Origin: SIG607 sp045605385
Lineage (GTDB): Bacteria; Bacillota; Clostridia; Oscillospirales; Acutalibacteraceae
DNA length: 45,444 bases
NCBI GenBank assembly: GCA_045605385.1
Contig: JAZUPW010000027.1
Location: forward strand, 1 to 45,444
Reading direction: 5' to 3'
Under the pieces are notes generated by a model. That model saw nothing but the letters and a program-made list of their open reading frames with translations, made no database searches and was not told where the DNA came from. Positions 1 to 7,053 of the stretch are shown here, in pieces; within the stretch, counting starts at the first letter, position 1; every line of letters starts with the position of its first letter. A program made the translations under genes and the position numbers.

Positions 1-145
1 TCTCCGACCTAAAAGGTGCGGTTTTATGAGTGGATTTTGGTGATGCGAAACACATAAGGCTATCGCCTATGTGCGACAAAGAGCCAAAATACGCCTTAAA
101 CCCGCCCTTTTAGGCTGGTTCGGGTTTAAATGTTTTGGCTAACCT
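1..145 (+). ncRNA. Long imperfect hairpin, 6S RNA-like candidate (5' end may lie outside window)
   Basis: The stretch folds into one long rod. Positions 8-16 pair with 106-114 (nine bp), 18-21 with 102-105, 34-40 with 84-90 (seven bp), and an apical stem 51-56/68-73 plus 58-60/65-67 closes on the loop TATC. Internal loops separate the stems, as in bacterial 6S RNA, which mimics an open promoter and binds sigma-A RNA polymerase. No open reading frame covers it. It is not the SRP RNA, because the conserved GGAAGCAGC-type tip is absent. The outer end seems cut by the window edge, so length cannot be judged. Strand is assumed from the downstream gene direction. The 6S identity is a guess from shape only. 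Confidence 0.4.
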
Positions 146-203
146 ATGCCATTATAATATAATAATACCAAAAAACAAGAAAAATGTCAATTTTTAATTG
201 TTG

Positions 204-232
204 TTGCAAAACTTATTAAAATGTGGTAAAAT
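204..232 (+). promoter_or_regulatory. Sigma-A promoter for the 60-residue membrane peptide
   Basis: TTGCAA (204-209) and TAAAAT (227-232) are separated by 17 bp, with a TGG just before the -10 (extended -10). The gene start is 27 bp downstream of the -10. Confidence 0.6.
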
Positions 233-258
233 TAAAATATATTAAGGAGGGCAAAGTT

Positions 259-441
259 ATGAAAAACCTTTCAGTTACACAAAAAGTATTAATAGGCACA
301 GGCGCTGTAGTTTTAGCGGCTGCTGCAACAGTTGGCGTTATAACCATTGTTAAGAAGTTAAAAGCGGCTGAAGAACCGATAGCGGTATATGAATTTGATG
401 CCGACGAGCAAACGACAGACGAAGCAGAAACAGAAGAATAA
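259..441 (+). CDS. Small single-pass membrane protein, hypothetical
   Basis: A 60-residue protein of unknown function. The ATG at 259 is chosen over the upstream in-frame ATG at 223 because AAGGAGGG (244-251) sits seven bases before it, and because 223 lies inside the predicted promoter. Residues about 9-32 form one hydrophobic helix rich in Ala, Val and Ile, followed by a Lys pair and then an acidic tail of about 25 residues (many Asp, Glu, Thr). This shape suggests an inner-membrane anchor with an acidic soluble tail. The gene stands alone, between its own promoter and a strong terminator. No family is recognised. Confidence 0.7.
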   Translation: MKNLSVTQKVLIGTGAVVLAAAATVGVITIVKKLKAAEEPIAVYEFDADEQTTDEAETEE

Positions 442-448
442 AACAAAA

Positions 449-479
449 ACCTTTTCAATTTTAGTTGAAAAGGTTTTTT
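449..479 (+). terminator. Rho-independent terminator
   Basis: The ten-bp stem 449-458/465-474 closes a six-base loop and is followed by a run of T. It ends the small membrane protein gene. Confidence 0.85.
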
Positions 480-483
480 ATTA

Positions 484-512
484 TTGACATTAGCAGAAAT
501 TTAAAATATAAT
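484..512 (+). promoter_or_regulatory. Full-consensus sigma-A promoter for the dockerin protein
   Basis: TTGACA (484-489), a 17-bp spacer and TATAAT (507-512) match the consensus exactly, suggesting strong basal expression of the secreted dockerin gene that starts 61 bp downstream. Confidence 0.8.
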
Positions 513-573
513 TATAGTGTATAATTGTGTGTATTGTTTATGTGTGCCATTTATGGTTTTAGGAGGAAGTAAT

Positions 574-3156
574 ATGAAAAAATTTTTGAGTGTGGTTTTA
601 GTTCTTGCGGTTGCTTTGGGAATGCTTGTTGTTCCCGTAAGCGCAGGTACTATTGCTGAACTTGACAATACGGGTGAAACCGCAGTTTTGTTCACTTTTG
701 AAGACGACGGCCTTAAAACCCGTTTTAGCGGTTCGCTTTCTACCTGGCAGAAGGATGCAAACCACGCACTTTCTTATTACAACGGTTCGTGGTCTTCGGG
801 TTCTATAAGCGATAATCCTATAAAAGAAAAGGGAAGCGACGCAAACAGTGTTGTTAACAGCAGCGCTAAAGCCTGGAACTATCACAAAGGTTCTATAGAC
901 ACCTGGTCAACCGCCGGCGGTAATGCGCTTCACGTATATACAGAAAACGGACCTGAACCCGTTATTCTGCAAAACGGTGTTACATATAAACTTTCTTTTG
1001 ATTATATGGTTTCTTCGGGTCATTTATCGGGAGATTTTGTTTATAACGGTGAAGTAAGAACTTTTTCTGATGATAATGAATCGTGGGCAAGTGTAGGTTA
1101 CGGTTATAAACTTACTACTTCAAGCGGTTTGCATCCGTTTGCTACTCCGCAAACCACTTTAGAAAAGTTTATTTCCTATAAAAAAGGAACTGATAACGGC
1201 GGTACTTACGTTGGTAACGGTTCTGCTACAAAACAAATTGGAAACTGGTATCACGTTGAATATGAATTTACTCCCAGCGGTCTTGTAGATCTTGATTTTT
1301 CTCAAGAAGGTACACTTGAATGCCCTGCCAAAGCACCTTTCCTTATTTTCTATATGGCAGAATATTCGGGCGCTTCTATTTATATTGACAACATTAAACT
1401 ACAGGGTCAGATAGCAGGTACGCTTAATGCTATGGGCGGTACTTTAACCGATACCGCGTATAGCGGTTTTGTAGGCAGTGAAGCGGCTATTAATCCTCCT
1501 ACCCGTTACGGTAACGACTTTGCGGGTTGGTATAAAGACGGCGCGTTAACCAACAAATTTGACGGTATTTATACCTCCGATATGAATAACGGATTCCTTT
1601 TTGCTTCGTGGGATAACACAAAAATAGGTTTTGAATCGTATACCCCTGCTTCAAGTGATACACAAGGAAGCAAGTTCAGCGTTGTTAATACACGCGCGGC
1701 ATCGGGCAAAAAATCTATGATGTATAAAAACACAAGAAGTATTATTGAATTTAATCCTTCTTCCCGAACAGGCGCTGCAAATATGTTTTCGGTTAAGGCT
1801 ATTGAACCGTTAACCGAAGGCACTAAGCAAAAGTATTATAAAGTTACTTTTAAGTATTACGTTGAAACAGCGTCTTCTGATATACTTATTTACCCCGTAA
1901 CCGTGGGAACCAAAACAAGTGACAGTACTTACGTTGCTTATACCGACAACTCTATTACTTTGACTTCAAGTGACGTTGGTTCGTGGAAAACTGCGGTTAT
2001 ATACTTTACTCCTAATATGGCGGCGGGCGGCAACAACTTTGGTATACACGCCCATGCAACTTCAAACAATAATGCCACAGTTTATTTTGATGACGTAAGC
2101 GTTGTTGCCTCTATTGGCGGCGCAAACCTTACAGTTAACGCAGGTGAAGGCACTATTGACGGACAGCAAAGTGTTACTTATGCCGCCGATTACGGTGATG
2201 ACATTATTCCCGGTACTCTTTACTATAAAGACCATTTTGTAGAAGGTATTTATCTTGATGCCGATTTTACTGAAGTTTGTACCGAAAATGCTTTTGTAGA
2301 AACATTGGCAAATAAAACCCTTTACGTTAAATGGAGTAAAACACAGAATTTTGAATATATTGAAAATGAAGTTTCAAGCGGAATGAATTTCACAACGGAT
2401 TTTGCTAAAAGCGGCGCGGTGTCGTTAGGTTTAGATATAGCGCTTGGCGAAAATGCCGGAGATGTTAATTATGCGGCTATAGGCGAATGCGAAACCGCTA
2501 CAACTTATGTACTTGAGTTCTATTATTACGCTGTAGAGAATACTTCTTCTGAAATAAAACCTGTATTGTTAGGCGGTACTGATTCTGTTGTAACAATGGA
2601 CGGATTTACCGTGGAAGGCACTACCGCTGAATGGAAAAAAGCGGCAGTATACTTTACTTCAAATGCAAACAGCACAGAGTTAGGTTTAGCAGTTGTTCCG
2701 CAAAGAGCAACAAGTGTTAAAATTTACATTGATGACGTTACTGTTACTGCACTTGCAAGTAATCAGGTTTGTGTGCTTTTTAACACTATGAGTGTTGATA
2801 AGCAAATAGTTGCAAGTATAGGTACCAAAGGTACAACTCTTGTTAAACCCGTTTCGCCCGAAGCAGTTGGCAAAACCTTTGGCGGTTGGTGCACCGATGC
2901 AACACTTTCTACTGTTTACAGCGGTACTTCGTATAATTCTAACCGTACTCTTTATGCTAAAATGAACGATGCTACTGTAAGTAATTTAAAGGGTGACGTT
3001 GACGGAAACGGTTCTATAGACGCCGCCGACCTTGCAAGACTTAAACGTTATCTTGCCGGTCACGACGTAGAGGTTTTAAATAATGCCGACGTAGATTCTA
3101 ACAGAAGAATTAACGCTATTGACCTTGTTAAACTTTACAAACTTATAATTAAATAA
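574..3156 (+). CDS. Large secreted protein with InlB-type repeats, jelly-roll-like modules and C-terminal type I dockerin
   Basis: An 860-residue exported protein. The ATG at 574 follows AGGAGGAAG, and residues 1-25 form a signal peptide ending near VSAG. Three long beta-rich blocks end in the similar motifs IYIDNIKL, VYFDDVSV and IYIDDVTV, typical of jelly-roll carbohydrate-binding modules. Each is followed by a stretch resembling the InlB B-repeat (Listeria-Bacteroides repeat), with FAGWYKD and FGGWCTD signatures. The last 55 residues hold two calcium-loop repeats, DVDGNGSIDAADL and DVDSNRRINAIDL, which is a type I dockerin. Dockerins bind cohesins and mount proteins on cellulosome-like scaffolds or the cell surface. 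No catalytic domain is recognised and no cohesin gene lies in the window. The inferred role is adhesion or glycan binding. Confidence 0.85.
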   Translation: MKKFLSVVLVLAVALGMLVVPVSAGTIAELDNTGETAVLFTFEDDGLKTRFSGSLSTWQKDANHALSYYNGSWSSGSISDNPIKEKGSDANSVVNSSAKAWNYHKGSIDTWSTAGGNALHVYTENGPEPVILQNGVTYKLSFDYMVSSGHLSGDFVYNGEVRTFSDDNESWASVGYGYKLTTSSGLHPFATPQTTLEKFISYKKGTDNGGTYVGNGSATKQIGNWYHVEYEFTPSGLVDLDFSQEGTLECPAKAPFLIFYMAEYSGASIYIDNIKLQGQIAGTLNAMGGTLTDTAYSGFVGSEAAINPPTRYGNDFAGWYKDGALTNKFDGIYTSDMNNGFLFASWDNTKIGFESYTPASSDTQGSKFSVVNTRAASGKKSMMYKNTRSIIEFNPSSRTGAANMFSVKAIEPLTEGTKQKYYKVTFKYYVETASSDILIYPVTVGTKTSDSTYVAYTDNSITLTSSDVGSWKTAVIYFTPNMAAGGNNFGIHAHATSNNNATVYFDDVSVVASIGGANLTVNAGEGTIDGQQSVTYAADYGDDIIPGTLYYKDHFVEGIYLDADFTEVCTENAFVETLANKTLYVKWSKTQNFEYIENEVSSGMNFTTDFAKSGAVSLGLDIALGENAGDVNYAAIGECETATTYVLEFYYYAVENTSSEIKPVLLGGTDSVVTMDGFTVEGTTAEWKKAAVYFTSNANSTELGLAVVPQRATSVKIYIDDVTVTALASNQVCVLFNTMSVDKQIVASIGTKGTTLVKPVSPEAVGKTFGGWCTDATLSTVYSGTSYNSNRTLYAKMNDATVSNLKGDVDGNGSIDAADLARLKRYLAGHDVEVLNNADVDSNRRINAIDLVKLYKLIIK

Positions 3157-3174
3157 AATTTAATAAAAAACTAT

Positions 3175-3216
3175 AAAAAACCTGTATTCTGTTTTAAAGC
3201 AGAATACAGGTTTTTT
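3175..3216 (+). terminator. Strong rho-independent terminator after the dockerin gene
   Basis: A perfect 17-bp stem (3175-3191/3200-3216), A-rich on the left and T-rich on the right, so it could act in both directions. It marks the left boundary of the phage-type cassette. Confidence 0.9.
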
Positions 3217-3270
3217 GCTTTTTCTAAAAAAATCGACAGAAAATTCTTGCGTTTACATAATATTTTAGAG

Positions 3271-3366
3271 TTATAAACCGAGTTATGCACCCAACTTATG
3301 CGAAGTTTTAAAGTTATGCACCGAGTTATCAACATTTTTCGGGTAAAAAATGGTGAGTTATTAACA
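3271..3366 (+). repeat. Iteron-like array of TTAT(G/C/T)NACN boxes upstream of terminase
   Basis: Direct repeats of an AGTTATnnAC-type element: TTATAAACC at 3271, TTATGCACC at 3283, TTATGCGAA at 3296, TTATGCACC at 3314, TTATCAACA at 3326 and TTATTAACA at 3358, all in the same orientation, most preceded by AG or GAG. Several differ at one position from the DnaA box TTATNCACA. The array occupies the gene-free 300 bp between the dockerin terminator and the small terminase gene. It could be a packaging (pac/cos) recognition site for the small terminase, a replication or DnaA-binding site, or an operator. Confidence 0.6.
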
Positions 3367-3407
3367 TTTGTTATGGTAAAAATAGGTAAAAGTTTTAAAA
3401 GATGTCG

Positions 3408-3436
3408 GTGAATGTCGCAAATTAAGCCTATATAAT
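3408..3436 (+). promoter_or_regulatory. Possible promoter of the phage-type cassette
   Basis: TATAAT at 3431-3436 is a perfect -10. The matching -35 at 17 bp (GTGAAT, 3408-3413) is weak, which suits a promoter that needs activation or is kept low. Confidence 0.4.
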
Positions 3437-3459
3437 AAAAAATGCTCGAGCAAGACAAA

Positions 3460-3501
3460 GCACCGATTTTTATTTGATTTTATAAAATAATCAAGCGGTG
3501 C
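3460..3501 (+). promoter_or_regulatory. Leader hairpin just before the small terminase ribosome-binding site
   Basis: GCACCG (3460-3465) pairs with CGGTGC (3496-3501), and TTGATT (3474-3479) pairs with AATCAA (3489-3494), leaving the AAGGAGGA site at 3503-3510 immediately outside the stem. It has no T run, so it is not a terminator. It may tune translation or stabilise the mRNA 5' end. Confidence 0.45.
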
Positions 3502-3517
3502 GAAGGAGGAAGTTAAA

Positions 3518-3778
3518 GTGCAGGCAAAAACAAAAACACAAATGAAAAAACTATTAAAAATGCCGCTTACTTTAAAAGAAAAAGAGTATTTGCAAAAGGA
3601 CGGTTTTTGTTTTTCTTCTCCTACAAAAGAAACTTTAATTTTAGTTGCACTTTACAAAAAGGCCACCGCAGGTGATATGAACGCTATTAAAGAAATACGT
3701 AATATGACCGAGGAGGAGGTTTCTAAAACTGATGAAAGGGTGACCATTATAGATAATGTGCCAGATAATGACGGCTGA
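3518..3778 (+). CDS. Small terminase subunit-like protein
   Basis: An 86-residue, lysine-rich protein that opens the phage-type cassette. The GTG at 3518 is chosen because AAGGAGGA lies eight bases upstream; an in-frame ATG follows at 3542. The second half has the pattern ALYKKATAGDMNAIKEIR, a helical segment often seen in short phage small-terminase or packaging-associated proteins. The gene overlaps the large terminase by 23 bp. The small subunit normally recognises the viral packaging site and hands DNA to the large subunit. Assignment rests on position (directly before terL, next to an iteron-like array) more than on sequence; no helix-turn-helix is obvious, so the family call is moderate. 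Confidence 0.6.
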   Translation: MQAKTKTQMKKLLKMPLTLKEKEYLQKDGFCFSSPTKETLILVALYKKATAGDMNAIKEIRNMTEEEVSKTDERVTIIDNVPDNDG

Positions 3779-5042
3779 TGCGATAGGTGGTGGCTATAAC
3801 CGTTTCTGGAATTGTAAAAAACGGTATAGGGTATTGAAAGGCGGTAAAGGTTCTAAAAAATCCAGCGTTACGGCACTTAATTTTATTTACCGAATTATGA
3901 GGTATAAAGAAAGTAATCTTTTAGTGGTACGCGCTGTTATGAACACTCACCGCGACAGCACCTTTGCACAGCTTTTGTGGGCACAGGAGCGCCTTGGTTG
4001 TTCGCACCTTTGGAAAAGCACGGTTTCGCCTATGGAAATGACCTATTTGCCTACAGGACAAAAAATATTGTTTCGCGGGTTTGATGACGTTTTAAAACTT
4101 GCATCCACCACCGTTAGTCACGGATATCTTAATTTTGTATGGATAGAAGAAGCGTTTGAAATTGAAAGCGAAGCAGATTTCGAAAAATTGGATTTATCGG
4201 TACCGCGCGGAAGTATCCCGAAAGGTCTTTTTAAGCAAACTACAATAACCTTTAACCCATGGAGTAAGGAACATTGGCTGAAAAAAAGATTTTTTGATGA
4301 AGCTAGTAAAAACGTTGAAACCTTTTCTACCAATTATTTGTGTAATGAGTTTCTTGACGATACCGATAAAGCGGTGTTCGAGGCTATGAAACTTAGTAAC
4401 GCAAGTAAATATGCCGTTGCGGGACTTGGTGAATGGGGGATAAGCGAAGGTCGTGTATTTGAAAATTTTGAGGTAGCAGATATTCCGCCGGATTTAAATG
4501 AAGGTGAATGGAAAGCGTATTTCGGACTTGATTACGGTTACGTTAACGATCCTACTGCCTTTATAGCCTTTTACGTGAATAACAATAAAAGAATAATTTA
4601 CGTTTTTGATGAGTTTTGCAAAAAAGGAATGCTTAACAGCGAAATTGCCGCAGAAATAAAAAAACGCGGATATGCAAAGGAACGTATTCGCGCCGATTGC
4701 GCCGAACCTAAATCGAATGAAGATTTAAGACGGTGCGGAATATTAAGAATTGCGCCGTCACAAAAAGGACCTGACAGCATTTTAAACGGTATTGCCAGAA
4801 TCAGCGAGTATAAAATCCTTGTTGATAAGAAATGCATTAATACAATTAAGGAATTATCGGGTTACGTTTATTCAGAAAAACTTAACGGTAATTCTATGAG
4901 GTTGCCTAAGGATAAAGATAATCATTTGATGGACGCGCTGCGGTATGCGTTTTGCGACGTTAAACCTTACGGCGATACAAAAGGCGAAATATCGGCTACA
5001 GCCGAAAGAAAAATTTTATTGAAGAGATGGGACGAATGTTGA
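3756..5042 (+). CDS. Phage terminase large subunit (ATPase and nuclease)
   Basis: A 428-residue packaging motor that uses ATP to pump DNA into a procapsid and cuts it to length. A Walker A-like loop GGKGSKKSS lies at residues 29-37 and Walker B with its catalytic glutamates (LNFVWIEEA) at 125-133. The RNase H-fold nuclease follows, with the acidic residues D259 (GLDYGYVNDP), D314 (RADCAEPKS) and D393 (HLMDALRYAF). The motif order and the DCAEPKS signature fit the PBSX/Terminase_3-type family, and the length is normal and complete. The ATG at 3756 overlaps the small subunit gene; ATG 3768 is an alternative. All key acidic residues are present, so the enzyme could be active. Confidence 0.93.
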   Translation: MCQIMTADAIGGGYNRFWNCKKRYRVLKGGKGSKKSSVTALNFIYRIMRYKESNLLVVRAVMNTHRDSTFAQLLWAQERLGCSHLWKSTVSPMEMTYLPTGQKILFRGFDDVLKLASTTVSHGYLNFVWIEEAFEIESEADFEKLDLSVPRGSIPKGLFKQTTITFNPWSKEHWLKKRFFDEASKNVETFSTNYLCNEFLDDTDKAVFEAMKLSNASKYAVAGLGEWGISEGRVFENFEVADIPPDLNEGEWKAYFGLDYGYVNDPTAFIAFYVNNNKRIIYVFDEFCKKGMLNSEIAAEIKKRGYAKERIRADCAEPKSNEDLRRCGILRIAPSQKGPDSILNGIARISEYKILVDKKCINTIKELSGYVYSEKLNGNSMRLPKDKDNHLMDALRYAFCDVKPYGDTKGEISATAERKILLKRWDEC

Positions 5043-5221
5043 TTTATTGTTTTATAATTACCTGCATTTTGATGTTTGCTTTGGGTTTTATTTTCGGATA
5101 CTTTTTTGGTTCTGACGATAATTTAAAAAAAGGACCTACGGCAAACAATATTACGTTTGAGCGCGAATTGCCCAAAGAATATGCCGATTTTTTAAATTAT
5201 GACGGTATGGCACGAGGATGA
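5036..5221 (+). CDS. Small single-pass membrane protein in the phage-type cassette
   Basis: A 61-residue protein starting at an ATG (5036) that overlaps the terL stop (ATGTTGA), a typical translational-coupling arrangement. An in-frame ATG at 5027 is possible. The first 25 residues are one hydrophobic helix ending in a Gly/Phe-rich stretch (GFIFGYFFGS), and the rest is polar. No function is recognised. Small membrane proteins between terminase and scaffold genes occur in some phages. It might tether assembly to the membrane or act in lysis, but this is inference only. Confidence 0.6.
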   Translation: MLIYCFIITCILMFALGFIFGYFFGSDDNLKKGPTANNITFERELPKEYADFLNYDGMARG

Positions 5222-5225
5222 ATTT

Positions 5226-5801
5226 ATGGAAAAAGAAATTAAAGAATGCACAGACGAAAACGTTAGTGTTTGTGTTGATATTGACGGAGAAAAAAGAAAA
5301 TTTGATTTAAAGGAAGCGGCAACACTTTGCAAAGATGCATATATCTTTAAGTCTGCAAAGGAAAACTACCAAAGGCTTGTTGATTTTGCCAAAGCGGATA
5401 ATATAAGCGTACCCGAACTTCTTGACGCATTAGAGATTTCAAGGACAGAAAAAAGAAAAAAAGAGCTTGTGGAAAAGTGCGGCGGAAGTGAAGAAATGGC
5501 ATTGCATATATTAAACCTTGAAAAGGCTGCAATAACGGCAAATGATAACGATGCCGAATTTAAAAAGTATTTTCCTGATACAGACGTTCTTGCTTTGCCT
5601 GAAAGCGTTAAAATTTCGGCTCAGCAGAACAACCGAAGTCTTCTTGATGAATATTTGCGTTATAGGGCATTACTTGAACTTAATGCAGAAAACCAAAAAA
5701 TTAAAAGAAAAGAAAATGAAATCTCCAGCACCGGTTCAATGAAAAATGTAAGAGATTTATCTTTTGAAAGCGTTGAATTTTTAAAGGGCTTATGGAGATA
5801 A
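5226..5801 (+). CDS. Putative capsid scaffolding protein
   Basis: A 191-residue, highly charged, mostly helical protein placed directly before the major capsid gene, the usual place for a scaffold that guides procapsid assembly and then leaves. The ATG at 5226 has GAGG eight bases upstream and follows the previous stop by four bases; the longer in-frame start at 5199 lacks such a site. The N-terminal part (about 10-40) is beta-prone, the middle and C-terminal parts are helical with coiled-coil character (DEYLRYRALLELNAENQKI), and the tail ends with SVEFLKGLWR. No protease motif is seen. The call relies on context and composition. Confidence 0.6.
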   Translation: MEKEIKECTDENVSVCVDIDGEKRKFDLKEAATLCKDAYIFKSAKENYQRLVDFAKADNISVPELLDALEISRTEKRKKELVEKCGGSEEMALHILNLEKAAITANDNDAEFKKYFPDTDVLALPESVKISAQQNNRSLLDEYLRYRALLELNAENQKIKRKENEISSTGSMKNVRDLSFESVEFLKGLWR

Positions 5802-5820
5802 GAAAAGGAGAAAAATTTAA

Positions 5821-6999
5821 ATGTCTATTAATTCTATTGAAACCGTTACAACTTATTCAAACGAACTTGATAAGTTGTTTGTAAGCAAAAGCGCAACAGG
5901 ATTTTTTACCGATAACGCATTCGGCGCAAAATTCGTTGGCGCAAAAACCGTTATGATTCCTGATATTGATTTTCAGGGATTAGCCGATTATGACCGTGAT
6001 ACAGGTTTTTCACGCGGCGCTATTACTGTTGCTAACACATCTTACACAATGAAGATGGACCGCGCAAGAAGTCTTCAGATTGACCGTGAAGACCTTGATG
6101 AAGCAGGTATTGCAAAACTTGCGGGCGGTATTCTTGGCGAATACGTTCGTACTAAAGTTGTTCCTGAATGCGATGCTTACGTAATTTCTAAACTTGCAGG
6201 TCTTGCTATGAGCCGCAGTAATACTATTGAAGGCGATACCGAAAAGCCGTTTGCTTCTCTTTGCGCTCTTATTGAACAGGTACAGGCTGTTGTAGGTTAC
6301 GATGAAGAGTTGGTTGCTTTTATAGACAGTTGTCTTTATGCAAAACTTAACAACAGCACCGAAATAGCGCACATGATTAACGTTGCCGATTTCAAGCAGG
6401 GTGAAGTTAACCTTAAGGTTAAATCTTTGAACGGTGTGGCACTTATTCCCGTTGTAAGCGAAAGAATGAAGACCGCATACCGTTTCTATGCCGATGAAAA
6501 GGGCGGATTTGCACCCGAAGACAAGGCAAGAGAAGTTTATATGATGGTTTGTCCCAAAAACGGCGCGCATCTTGTTAAAAAGACCGAAAAAATGCGTGTT
6601 TTTACCCCTGAACAGAATCTTGATGCTGATGCATATAAATTCGATTACCGAGTTTACTACGACGTATTTGTAAAGAACAGCGGTCTTGACGGTATCTGGG
6701 CTTGGGTTTCACCTGAAGTTAATATTACTGCTCAGCCAGCCGACGTTACAGTAACTGAAGGCAATATTACACAGTCCTTAAGGGTTACTGCTACTTCTGC
6801 CGAAGGCACAACGCTTTCTTATCAGTGGTACGCTTGTAACGCAAACGGTACAGGCGCTGTAAAAATTAAGAATGAATGTAACAGCCAGATGGCGCTTGAT
6901 GATGAGCTGGGCAAGGGTACTTATTATTACTTTGTAAAGGTAATTATTGATTCACTTGCTTCTGTTAATTCTGAAATAGCAACTGTAACTGTTGTATAA
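5821..6999 (+). CDS. Phage major capsid protein with C-terminal Ig-like domain
   Basis: A 392-residue protein with an AAAAGGAG site nine bases before the ATG. Residues 1 to about 295 look like an HK97-fold coat protein of the P22-like or N4 gp56-like kind: an N-terminal arm, an extended stretch with SYTMKMDRARSLQIDRED, a helix-rich middle and a DYRVYYDVFVKNSGLDGIWA ending. Residues about 299-391 form a separate Ig-like beta-sandwich (ITAQPADVTVTEG, then LSYQWYACN). Ig-like domains on capsids are surface-exposed, and in some phages bind glycans or mucus. Codon use resembles the neighbouring host genes. It is followed by a terminator hairpin, so its mRNA probably exceeds that of the portal. Confidence 0.88.
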   Translation: MSINSIETVTTYSNELDKLFVSKSATGFFTDNAFGAKFVGAKTVMIPDIDFQGLADYDRDTGFSRGAITVANTSYTMKMDRARSLQIDREDLDEAGIAKLAGGILGEYVRTKVVPECDAYVISKLAGLAMSRSNTIEGDTEKPFASLCALIEQVQAVVGYDEELVAFIDSCLYAKLNNSTEIAHMINVADFKQGEVNLKVKSLNGVALIPVVSERMKTAYRFYADEKGGFAPEDKAREVYMMVCPKNGAHLVKKTEKMRVFTPEQNLDADAYKFDYRVYYDVFVKNSGLDGIWAWVSPEVNITAQPADVTVTEGNITQSLRVTATSAEGTTLSYQWYACNANGTGAVKIKNECNSQMALDDELGKGTYYYFVKVIIDSLASVNSEIATVTVV

Positions 7000-7010
7000 A
7001 ACGTAAATGG

Positions 7011-7036
7011 GGCAGGGCTGAATGCCCTGCCTTTTT
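7011..7036 (+). terminator. Rho-independent terminator between capsid and portal genes
   Basis: A perfect eight-bp GC-rich stem (7011-7018/7024-7031) with a five-base loop and TTTTT at 7032-7036. The portal ribosome-binding site (AAAAAAGGAGGA) begins at once after it, and no promoter is evident between. It probably works as a partial terminator that sets capsid-to-portal stoichiometry. Confidence 0.85.
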
Positions 7037-7053
7037 AAAAAAGGAGGATATAA

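Noticed and set aside
1..145. SRP RNA or RNase P RNA
   Set aside because: The SRP tip motif (GGAAGCAGC-type) and the RNase P conserved GAGGAAAGTC-type element are absent; only the rod shape remains.
3221..3517. CRISPR array
   Set aside because: The repeats are nine to eleven bases with irregular spacing of 12-32, not CRISPR-like.
6010..6570. 186-residue open frame on the minus strand inside the capsid gene
   Set aside because: No ribosome-binding site, unnatural Asn/Phe-rich composition, fully covered by the well-supported capsid frame.
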